NCBI GenBank assembly: GCA_031289165.1
Contig: JAITPZ010000166.1
Coordinates: 1-14,063, forward strand
DNA from: Synergistaceae bacterium
GTDB taxonomy: Bacteria; Synergistota; Synergistia; Synergistales; Aminobacteriaceae
Length of the DNA stretch: 14,063 nt
Direction of reading: 5' to 3'
Position numbers and translations under genes: made by a program. The notes under the pieces were generated by a model, which had not been told where the DNA came from, did no database searches, and saw nothing but the letters and a program-made list of their open reading frames with translations. Shown one piece after another: positions 6,374-12,988 of this stretch. The number at the start of each line of letters is the position of its first letter. Position 1 is the first letter of the stretch.

Positions 6374-7453
6374 ATGAAAAAAGTATGGATGGGTTCTGAA
6401 AGTATTTCGATATTGATAGTGGCGTTATCGGTCTTTTTGGCGTTGACGGCGGCTGTTTCGCTGCCTCCGGCGTACTCGAACGAGGTCATTCACGTAAAGG
6501 ACGGAGCCGAGCTGGATGCGGCCATTCAATCGGCGACCTCCGGCGCTATGACGGTCATTTATCTGGACAAAGACATCGACGCGGTCACCTCCGCCACCTA
6601 CGGGGTGAAAGACGGCCCCTCCGGCAAATGGGTGACGATCGACGGGCAGGGTTACGCCATCGACGGCGCCGCCAGCCCCGACGACAAAAAATATACCGCT
6701 TTGCGTTTCGGCAACGACAATACATCGTCGGAGAAGCGCAACACCATCGTGCTTCGCAACCTGACCATGAAAAATTTCTTCAACGGCGAGGCCCACGGCG
6801 GCGGGGCCATTGCCCTGTACAGAGGCAGCCTCACGATAGAGAACTGCGCGTTCATCGGCAATAAAAACGGCGCGAATACCGGCCCGAACAACGACAAACT
6901 CACCCGCGGCGGCGGGGCGGTGCTGGTGCATGGGCAGGGTTATCTGGACATCACGAACAGCACATTTTACGGAAATGAATCCGGGGTTCAGGGCGGCGCG
7001 ATTTTCGTGAAGGGCGCGGCGAAGATAACGAACTGCACCATCACCGGCAACACCACGAAGCTCAACGGCGGCGGCGTTCACTGCGAGCCCGCGGGCGCCA
7101 GCGACGGGTACGTTTCCTCCGCGCTCCTCATCAACAGCATCGTCGCCGGGAACGCGGCGCTGGGCGACGGCGAACGTTACGACACGGCGGGGGTCATTGC
7201 CGACGGCGGATCCAACCTGCTGGGCTCGACCCCCGCAATCGACCCGGGCAGAGGCACAAAGGCCGGCGTGGAGGTGGCGTCCATTCTGGAACCCGGCGCG
7301 CCCAAAGTCAACGTAAAGGGAACCCCCACCATCGCGCTGACAAAGGGCTCCCCCGCCATAGACACCGCGGACGCCGCCCTTGCGCCGACCGTGGATCAGA
7401 GAGATCTGACGAGAGGCGCCAAACCGGACATCGGCGCGTATGAACTTCAATAG
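6374..7453 (+). CDS. Secreted right-handed beta-helix protein with choice-of-anchor-Q-like C-terminus
   Basis: The 359-residue protein starts with a long signal peptide (hydrophobic segment about residues 11-30, likely cleavage after AYS near residue 35). It then shows repeated short beta-helix rungs: TIDGQGYAIDG, IVLRNLTMKNF, GGAIALYRGSLTIENCAF, GGAVLVHGQGYLDITNSTFY, GGAIFVKGAAKITNCTITGN. The end has the choice-of-anchor-Q pattern: LLINSIVAGN, KGSPAIDTADA and a terminal DQRDLT...KPDIGAYELQ. Such proteins are exported surface or secreted proteins of unknown ligand. Unlike the next gene it has no Synergist-CTERM tail, so it must be released or attached in another way. GAGG lies 9 nt before the ATG. 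Substrate binding or polysaccharide cleavage cannot be claimed, because no catalytic motif is recognisable. Confidence 0.8.
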   Translation: MKKVWMGSESISILIVALSVFLALTAAVSLPPAYSNEVIHVKDGAELDAAIQSATSGAMTVIYLDKDIDAVTSATYGVKDGPSGKWVTIDGQGYAIDGAASPDDKKYTALRFGNDNTSSEKRNTIVLRNLTMKNFFNGEAHGGGAIALYRGSLTIENCAFIGNKNGANTGPNNDKLTRGGGAVLVHGQGYLDITNSTFYGNESGVQGGAIFVKGAAKITNCTITGNTTKLNGGGVHCEPAGASDGYVSSALLINSIVAGNAALGDGERYDTAGVIADGGSNLLGSTPAIDPGRGTKAGVEVASILEPGAPKVNVKGTPTIALTKGSPAIDTADAALAPTVDQRDLTRGAKPDIGAYELQ

Positions 7454-7587
7454 TCACGGCGACGCGGGCAGCCTCTCGCGTTCACAGGGAAAAAACAAGG
7501 AAAAAGGAGGAAAGCGCGGCTGACCCCAGGGGGCGTTAAATCGAAATGCGAGCAGCAATCACAAATCAGAATCAGGAGGTTTATGAG

Positions 7588-9822
7588 ATGAAGTTTCAAA
7601 AACACAGCGAAATTGCCGGGGCATTGATCGTCTGCACGGCGGTTTTTACGTTCATGAGCATCGCGCCGGGCGCGGAAGCGGCCGCGACGTTCAAAGCCGG
7701 GACCTATAAAGAACTGCACGGGCAGTTGACCAGACTCAACCCCGCGGACATCGATCATGACGGCGTCACCGTTCTCATTCCCGAGGGCGAGGACTACGCC
7801 GCTTATAAGGATATCCCCGTCACGATCGAGCTGACCGGGGACCTCGACGTCAACGACCTCGGATCGGCCCTCAAAGCGACGTCGGACTCGGACACGGGGG
7901 CGACGCTCAGGATAGCGAGGCCCGACATTACGATCGACGGCGGAGGTCGCACCATTACGGCCCGGGGCTACCCGACCTTCAACGTGGGGGGAACGACGGG
8001 GGAAAACGAGCCCCCGCTCGGCGGCATCGTGATCGAGAACGTGACCATCGACGGCGCCGGTTACGAGGCGAAGATGGGCGGCGGCATGTTCTTCGAGAAT
8101 AAAGCCGACATCACGCTGAAAAACTCCACCATCCGGAACGGCAGCGCAAAGATGGGCGGCGGCGGCGCTTTCTACGCAGGGCCGCACGGCAGCGCTTACG
8201 GGCCGACGATCACGATCGAGAAATGCACGTTCGAGGGCAACACCGCGACCCCGGCCGACACGAGCGGCGCGATATCGGGCGGCGCGATACTGGGGTACTA
8301 CGCGAAGATCACCATCACCGACTCCGTGTTCAAAAACAACAGGGCCCCGACAGGAGGCGCCATTTCGCTTTATGGCGACGGGGCGAGGCTCGACGTGAAG
8401 GGCGCCAGCAGCTTCGAGGGCAATGACGCCCGTCTGTCGGGAGGGGCCGTCAACGTCTTTTACGGCTCCAATAAGATAGCCGGCAGGGGCACCCCGTTCA
8501 GGACGACGAAGGACATCGAGGCCACGATCGTCGCCACGTTCAGCGGCAACACGGCGGGCGCGTCCGGCACCGGGGATTACGTTTTCAGCGTCTACTACGA
8601 CCCGGCGACCCACACCGAAAAAATCGATCCGGGGCTGACGAGCAGGCTGAAGGTGAACGGCAGCGTGATTCCCGCGACCTTCTTCGGCGACGAGCAGCAC
8701 AGCGTCCCCGCCACTTTCATCCCGGTCTCCACCTATGACGACCTGCATAAAGCTCTGGGTTACACCAGATTTAACGGCCAGTCCTTCGACGTGGACCCGG
8801 CCAGCAATCACCCGATTCCAACCTACGGGTCGGCCAAAGACGGGGACATCATCTGCCTGACCGGCGATCTGAGCTCTCAATCCACCAACCCGGGCGCGCT
8901 GACGACCGACGACATCACCGGGGCGACGATCTACATCAACAAAAACGTGACGATCTTCGGCAACGGGCACAGAATCGACGGCAAAGGCTTTCCGGTCTTC
9001 GACATCGAGGGAACCGCGGCCGATGAGCCGGAGGTCAGGGCGAGCGTTTCCGGCCTGACCGTCGAAAACGGCGGGTACAACTTCAAACTGGGCGGCGCGG
9101 TGTTCGTGGAGGGAAACTCTCTGTTCAGCGTGTACAACTCGACCTTCGCCAACAACACGGCCGGCAGGACGGGGGACGCGGTGAACGGCGGCGGCGGGGC
9201 CATATACCTCAACCCGCATGGCGGCGGCGTCCCGAAGGTGAATGCGGTAAACTCCACCTTCACCGGCAACAAGGCGCCGAGGGGTACCGGGGGCGCCATC
9301 TCCGCCACGAACGGAGAGATCACCGTATCCGGCAGCGCCTTCAGAAACAACGAGGCCGCGGCCGGCGGCGCGATCGGCGCGATGGGGACGGGGAAGCTCA
9401 ACGTCGGGGCCGGCAACACCTTCGCCTCGAACGCGGCGGCGACCGCGGGCGGCGCGATCGACATCCACTACGGAAGAAGCGCCGCGGGCAGAGGAACGGC
9501 GAACTCCACAGTCGAAACGGTTTTCACCGGCGTTTCCGCCTTCGAGGGCAATACGGCGCAGTGGGGCGATAAGGTCACATGGAGCCGGCACTACGACGCG
9601 GACTTCCCCGACGACAAATCGGAGCCAAAGATCACCTGGCCCGAGGACGGGAGCCTGAACTCGACGATACTCACCGACCTGACCTTCTCCGACATCGACC
9701 GCACGACCCTGGCCTCCGGCGGCGGCGGGAGCGCCGGAGGCGGCTGCAACGCCGGATTCGGTTCGATAGCGGCCCTCATGGTCGGCCTCGTCACGAAGGG
9801 CGCGAAAAAAACGCAGATGTGA
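7588..9822 (+). CDS. Beta-helix repeat surface protein with Synergist-CTERM tail, internally duplicated
   Basis: A 744-residue secreted protein. I chose the ATG at 7588 because AGGAGGT (7574-7580) lies 7 nt upstream; the ATG at 7546 has no ribosome-binding site. The signal peptide spans roughly residues 1-31 (ends PGAEAA). The body is rich in beta-helix rungs of the polymorphic-membrane-protein/pectate-lyase-fold style, with repeated GGAI and FxxNxA motifs such as STFANNTA and SVFKNNRA. Two homologous halves begin at about residue 39 (TYKELHGQLTRLN) and 382 (TYDDLHKALGYTRFN), and each ends with an AGRGT segment. The C-terminus has GGGSAGGGC (Cys720), a hydrophobic segment and a KGAKK basic tail, the Synergist-CTERM signal. 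Adhesion or surface display is inferred; no enzyme active site is visible. Confidence 0.85.
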   Translation: MKFQKHSEIAGALIVCTAVFTFMSIAPGAEAAATFKAGTYKELHGQLTRLNPADIDHDGVTVLIPEGEDYAAYKDIPVTIELTGDLDVNDLGSALKATSDSDTGATLRIARPDITIDGGGRTITARGYPTFNVGGTTGENEPPLGGIVIENVTIDGAGYEAKMGGGMFFENKADITLKNSTIRNGSAKMGGGGAFYAGPHGSAYGPTITIEKCTFEGNTATPADTSGAISGGAILGYYAKITITDSVFKNNRAPTGGAISLYGDGARLDVKGASSFEGNDARLSGGAVNVFYGSNKIAGRGTPFRTTKDIEATIVATFSGNTAGASGTGDYVFSVYYDPATHTEKIDPGLTSRLKVNGSVIPATFFGDEQHSVPATFIPVSTYDDLHKALGYTRFNGQSFDVDPASNHPIPTYGSAKDGDIICLTGDLSSQSTNPGALTTDDITGATIYINKNVTIFGNGHRIDGKGFPVFDIEGTAADEPEVRASVSGLTVENGGYNFKLGGAVFVEGNSLFSVYNSTFANNTAGRTGDAVNGGGGAIYLNPHGGGVPKVNAVNSTFTGNKAPRGTGGAISATNGEITVSGSAFRNNEAAAGGAIGAMGTGKLNVGAGNTFASNAAATAGGAIDIHYGRSAAGRGTANSTVETVFTGVSAFEGNTAQWGDKVTWSRHYDADFPDDKSEPKITWPEDGSLNSTILTDLTFSDIDRTTLASGGGGSAGGGCNAGFGSIAALMVGLVTKGAKKTQM

Positions 9823-9849
9823 AAGAAATTTTCCCTGCCCCTGCTGTGC

Positions 9850-9897
9850 GCAACCTGGTGAAACCGGGACTCCCGGAGGAACTCCGCCGGAGGTTGC
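9850..9897. other. Cluster of overlapping GC-rich hairpins after the beta-helix gene
   Basis: GCAACCT (9850-9856) is complementary to AGGTTGC (9891-9897). Between them lie GGT-gaa-ACC (9857-9865), CCGGG-act-CCCGG (9864-9876), CGGAG-gaa-CTCCG (9874-9886) and CTCCG-c-CGGAG (9882-9892). These are triloop or shorter hairpins that overlap and cannot all form together. No T-run follows, so a simple intrinsic terminator is not supported. The element may still act as a 3' end structure for the beta-helix mRNA. Confidence 0.45.
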
Positions 9898-9930
9898 CTG
9901 AAGGTCATTGTATGCGGGATCATTTCATGT

Positions 9931-9959
9931 TTGACTCTGCAAATATTTTGTCATAAAAT
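9931..9959 (+). promoter_or_regulatory. Sigma70-type promoter for the metal-ATPase operon
   Basis: TTGACT (9931-9936) and TAAAAT (9954-9959) are separated by exactly 17 nt in A/T-rich sequence; each box is one base from consensus. Transcription would start near 9966, leaving a leader of about 150 nt before the gene at 10118. The -10 hexamer is the same as in the promoter at 2407-2434. Confidence 0.65.
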
Positions 9960-9988
9960 CGATGTATCCCAAAGTCGGCGACGAAACC

Positions 9989-10047
9989 GGATCTGTACGG
10001 ATCTTTGATCGAGGTCGGAGGCTTTCCCGGGAGAACAGATTTCTGTT
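9989..10047 (+). promoter_or_regulatory. Possible regulatory elements in the ATPase operon leader
   Basis: GGATCT occurs twice with a 10-nt period (9989-9994 and 9999-10004), which places both copies on the same helix face. Further down, AACAGA-TT-TCTGTT (10034-10047) is a near-perfect dyad with 6-bp arms, the form expected of a dimeric repressor site. I recognise no known metal riboswitch here (no yybP-ykoY or NiCo-type signature). Function is speculative. Confidence 0.3.
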
Positions 10048-10117
10048 TGTTTGTCGGCACGAATACAGAGCGGCGTCGGGATAAACGGCGGAATAAAATA
10101 AGGCGAGGTGCGGTGAA

Positions 10118-10339
10118 ATGAATTACGAGAAAGCGTTCTTTTTTGCGGCGGGTATTGTCGTGGGAGCCGGAGCGGTCTGTTTTGTCAGGAGCAAAGCGGG
10201 GAAAAAAGTGGCCGTCGCCATTGCGAGCAAGGGGCTGGAGCTGAAGGACTGCGTCGCTTCCATGGCCGAACGGGTCAAAGAGACGGTCGACGACGTCGTG
10301 GCCGAGGCGAAATACGTCAACGAGCAAAAGGCGAACTGA
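10118..10339 (+). CDS. Small DUF6110-like protein (metal-ATPase-associated)
   Basis: A 73-residue protein. A hydrophobic N-terminal segment (about residues 5-23, FFFAAGIVVGAGAVCFV) suggests a single membrane anchor. It is followed by RSKAGKKVAV, then LKDCVASMAERVKETVDDV and AEAKYVNEQKAN, predicted to be a charged amphipathic helix. Size, layout and the pattern KDCV...ADAK.IN.E match what I know of DUF6110, a family of unknown function found next to P-type metal ATPases and HMA2 proteins, as here. GAGGTG (10105-10110) lies 7 nt before the ATG, and the strong promoter at 9931 is upstream. The gene ends 24 nt before the ATPase. It may be a small regulatory or assembly partner of the ATPase; that is inference. 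The two cysteines (residues 21 and 45) are the only obvious metal ligands. Confidence 0.75.
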   Translation: MNYEKAFFFAAGIVVGAGAVCFVRSKAGKKVAVAIASKGLELKDCVASMAERVKETVDDVVAEAKYVNEQKAN

Positions 10340-10363
10340 AAAATCAGAGCGTAAAACAAAGGC

Positions 10364-12496
10364 ATGAAATTCTCGATAGAGCACGAGCTGCCCGGCCGCC
10401 TGCGCCTTCGCTGCCCGGAAGGTTCCTTTACGCAGGCGGATGGTTGTGTCATCGCCGCGCTGCTGGAAACGCAACCCGGAGTGACGGCCGCGACCGCCGC
10501 CCACAGAACCGGCAGTCTGCTGATTCGCTATGAAGGGGACGTCCGCGCGTCGGTTCTGACGGCTGTCGAGATTCTGGACGACGCCTTTTACGGAAAGATC
10601 GACGGTTCGGTCCTGATCTCCGAGGCGCCGGGGCTGGAGGAATCTCTCGCCTCCCTGTTCGGCGGCGTGGTGGTGCGGGCTCTGTTGCCCCGGACGTTGC
10701 GTTACGCCGTCACTTTTTTGCGTTCCCTTCCCCTGCTGGCTCGCGGGCTCCACAGCCTGTGGAGTAAAAGACGCTTCAACGTCTCCGTGCTGGACGCCTC
10801 CGCGGTGGGGGTGTCGATGCTGCGGCGCGATTTCCGCACGGCGACGGTCATCACGACTCTGCTCACCCTCGGCAACCTTCTTGAAAGCTGGACTCACAAA
10901 AAATCGCGGGAGAGCCTGACCGACAGCCTGGCGCTCAATATCGACAGGCTCTGGGTGAAGAGGGATGGACAGGAAGTGCAAATTTCCATGTCCGACCTCC
11001 AAATCGGGGACCTCGCCATTATTCGAACGGGCAGCGTCATTCCGGTCGACGGCGTGGTCTGCGAGGGGGACGCGCTGGTGAACCAGGCTTCCATGACGGG
11101 CGAGTCCGAGCCCATCCGCAGAACGCCCCCGCTCTCCGTCTACGCCGGAACGATCGTGGAGGAGGGCGAGCTGCTCGTTCGCGTCACGGCGTTCGACAGC
11201 GAGACGCGCATTCACAAAATCGCCGAGATGATTCACGAGTCGGAGGCGCTGAAGGCCGACATCCAGAATAAGGCGGAAAAAATGGCGGACGCCATCGTTC
11301 CGTACAGTTTCCTTCTGGCCGGCGGCATTTATTTCTGGACGCGCGACGCGATGAGGGCCACGGCCGCTCTTCTGGTGGACTACTCCTGCGCGATCCGCCT
11401 TTCCACGCCGCTGACCATCCTTTCCGCCATGCGCGAGGGTGCGCGGCGCGGAATCCTGGTGAAGGGCGGCAGGTTCCTCGAGGCTCTCGCCGCCGCGGAC
11501 ACCGTCGTGTTCGACAAAACGGGAACCCTCACCGTCTCCGCTCCCTGCGTGGCCAGGGTCGTTCCCTTCGACGGATACACCCGCGAGGAGGTCCTGCGCA
11601 CTGCCGCCTGCCTGGAGGAGCATTTTCCGCACTCCATCGCGCGCGCCGTGGTGAGACAGGCCGAAAAGGAGAGGCTTTCCCACCGGGAGGAACATTCGAC
11701 GGTCGAGTACGCGGTGGCCCACGGCATCGCCTCCCGCATTCCGAATTTGGGGCGGGATTTGCCCGGCGACTCGAACCAAAAGGTGCTGATCGGCAGCGCC
11801 CATTTCGTGTTCGAGGACGAGGGTGTTGGTTGCACTCCCGAACAGCGCGAGGTCATCGACCGCGAGTCCGAAAAATGTTCCGTGCTGTTTCTGGCGGTGG
11901 GCGGCAGACTCGCGGGGATTCTGTGCATCGAGGACCCCCTGCGGGAGGACGCCCGCGACGTCGTGAGGCGGCTGCGCGAGACGGGAATAACCCGCTTCGC
12001 GATGCTGACGGGCGACAACCTTCGCGTCGCGGAAAACGTCGCCGGGGCGATTGGCGTCGAAGAAGTTTGGGCGCAGCTTCTTCCGGAGGATAAGGCGGAA
12101 GTCGTGAAACAGCTGAAAAAAGACAGGAAGGTCGTCATGGTCGGCGACGGGATCAACGACTCTCCGGCGCTGGCCTCGGCGGACGTGGGCGTCGCCATGC
12201 GATCCGGGGCCGACATCGCGCAGGAGGCGGCGGACGTGGTGCTGTCCGATAACCGCCTTCACGCGCTCGTCGACGCGCGCCGGCTGAGCGTCGGGGCGAT
12301 GGAGAAAATCTACCGCAACTACGCCTTCATCGTCGGCGCAAACTCTCTGCTGCTGGGCCTGGGGCTCTCCGGAACGATCACGCCGGCGATGTCCGCGCTC
12401 CTGCACAACCTGGCGACGATTGGGTCCAGCCTCTACAGCCTGACGCCGATTCTTGAGAAACCCTGCGAGAGTGACGAGGTCGGCGCGAGAACATGA
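10364..12496 (+). CDS. P1B-type heavy-metal translocating ATPase lacking the CPC motif
   Basis: A 710-residue metal-transporting P-type ATPase of the inner membrane. The N-terminal ~100 residues form an HMA2-like domain with GRLRLRCP (11-18) but no CxxC metal pair. The catalytic elements are complete: actuator TGES (245-248), phosphorylation site DKTGTLT with Asp384, TGDN (549-552) and GDGINDSPA (594-602). The transmembrane metal site reads DYSCAIRLSTP (339-349), with SCA in place of the CPC of Cu/Zn/Cd pumps, so the metal is probably not the classical one. Pumps of the mycobacterial CtpC type are possible relatives. The usual nucleotide-domain HP pair appears as HFPHSIA (420-426), with Ser after the His. 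A weak AAAGG precedes the ATG. The stop overlaps the next start as ATGA. Metal export is inferred from the family; the metal itself cannot be decided. Confidence 0.93.
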   Translation: MKFSIEHELPGRLRLRCPEGSFTQADGCVIAALLETQPGVTAATAAHRTGSLLIRYEGDVRASVLTAVEILDDAFYGKIDGSVLISEAPGLEESLASLFGGVVVRALLPRTLRYAVTFLRSLPLLARGLHSLWSKRRFNVSVLDASAVGVSMLRRDFRTATVITTLLTLGNLLESWTHKKSRESLTDSLALNIDRLWVKRDGQEVQISMSDLQIGDLAIIRTGSVIPVDGVVCEGDALVNQASMTGESEPIRRTPPLSVYAGTIVEEGELLVRVTAFDSETRIHKIAEMIHESEALKADIQNKAEKMADAIVPYSFLLAGGIYFWTRDAMRATAALLVDYSCAIRLSTPLTILSAMREGARRGILVKGGRFLEALAAADTVVFDKTGTLTVSAPCVARVVPFDGYTREEVLRTAACLEEHFPHSIARAVVRQAEKERLSHREEHSTVEYAVAHGIASRIPNLGRDLPGDSNQKVLIGSAHFVFEDEGVGCTPEQREVIDRESEKCSVLFLAVGGRLAGILCIEDPLREDARDVVRRLRETGITRFAMLTGDNLRVAENVAGAIGVEEVWAQLLPEDKAEVVKQLKKDRKVVMVGDGINDSPALASADVGVAMRSGADIAQEAADVVLSDNRLHALVDARRLSVGAMEKIYRNYAFIVGANSLLLGLGLSGTITPAMSALLHNLATIGSSLYSLTPILEKPCESDEVGART

Positions 12497-12801
12497 TCGA
12501 AAGTTTCATCGAGGGACGGGTGCGCCTGCGCTCGCCCCTTTTAGCCGATGCGGCGCTTGCGGAGTACCTGACGTCGAGGCTTCGGGAGATCGGCGGAGTG
12601 CGAAAAGTCGAGGCGAACCCGCGAACGAACGGGCTGCTGCTGGAGTACGACAGAACACGCCTGCCGCTGCCCGTCCTCATGCGGGCGGCCCCCCTTTTTT
12701 CCCGCATGGAGGACCTCGAAAAACTTCCCCCCGACAAACGCCTCTCAGCCCTGACGGGTCTCATGAACGCGCTTGTCGGAGAGCTGAGAAACGAGGAATA
12801 A
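12493..12801 (+). CDS. Small HMA2-like domain protein
   Basis: A 102-residue protein that overlaps the ATPase gene by 4 nt (ATGA at 12493-12496), so it is translationally coupled. Its N-terminus, EGRVRLRSP (7-15), and later GGVRKVEANPRTNGLLLEY parallel the ATPase's own N-terminal domain (GRLRLRCP and RTGSLLIRY). It is therefore probably a free-standing copy of that ferredoxin-fold HMA2-type domain. It has no Cys at all, so thiol metal binding is excluded and a structural or regulatory role with the ATPase is more likely. The C-terminal third is rich in Leu, Met and charged residues and is predicted helical. Function is unknown; the family assignment is good but rests on short motifs. Confidence 0.75.
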   Translation: MIESFIEGRVRLRSPLLADAALAEYLTSRLREIGGVRKVEANPRTNGLLLEYDRTRLPLPVLMRAAPLFSRMEDLEKLPPDKRLSALTGLMNALVGELRNEE

Positions 12802-12920
12802 GAAACCAACGTCAACTACTTAAGGGGTCGAGGGGTCCGCGACTCCTCGCGAGGTTTGAGGCGGAGCCCCAAAGATTGACCGCGTTCATTCTTAATTTGT
12901 GAACATTGAATAAGAAACCA
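12796..12920. repeat. 13-bp direct repeats flanking a palindrome-rich spacer
   Basis: GAATAAGAAACCA occurs at 12796-12808, where it includes the stop codon of the HMA2-like gene, and again perfectly at 12908-12920. The 99 bp between the copies hold a folded element: GGGGTCCGC (12832-12840) pairs with GCGGA-g-CCCC (12861-12870), enclosing the perfect palindrome CCTCGCGAGG (12845-12854). The layout resembles a short palindromic insertion with a target duplication, but no inverted ends are clear. Confidence 0.5.
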
Positions 12921-12925
12921 GACAA

Positions 12926-12965
12926 TCAGGGGGTCATGACCCCCCTGGCGGTCGTGACCCCCTGA
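12926..12965. terminator. Long hairpin between convergent genes, possible bidirectional terminator
   Basis: TCAGGGGGTCATGACC (12926-12941) pairs with GGTCGTGACCCCCTGA (12950-12965): a 16-bp stem with one G-U pair and an 8-nt loop. The left arm also contains its own 16-bp palindrome, GGGGGTCATGACCCCC (12929-12944). It lies 23 bp before the end of the chemotaxis gene and 125 bp after the HMA2-like gene, so it suits termination from both sides. There is no T-run, so this is a tentative call. Confidence 0.45.
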
Positions 12966-12988
12966 CCCCATAATCGCTTTTCCTGCTC

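Noticed and set aside
7501..7545. Strong GGAGG at 7506-7510 suggesting an extra small gene before the beta-helix gene
   Set aside because: No start codon lies at a workable distance; the next ATG (7546) is 35 nt away, and the gene's own AGGAGGT is at 7574.
7447..9591. 714-codon open frame on the minus strand across the beta-helix gene
   Set aside because: It is a shadow of the plus-strand gene, which has a ribosome-binding site, signal peptide and sorting tail. The antisense protein is Arg/Val/Gly-rich without any recognisable fold.
9850..9897. tRNA or cobalamin riboswitch suggested by a 7-bp closing stem and a GGTGAAACC motif
   Set aside because: The span is only 48 nt, with no anticodon or T arm, no CCA, and none of the other conserved cobalamin blocks.
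9920..12406. Long open frame on the minus strand across the metal-ATPase gene (828 codons)
   Set aside because: It is antisense to a gene with full P-type ATPase motifs, shows Arg/Gly/His-rich low-quality composition and no domain. Such frames are common in GC-rich DNA.
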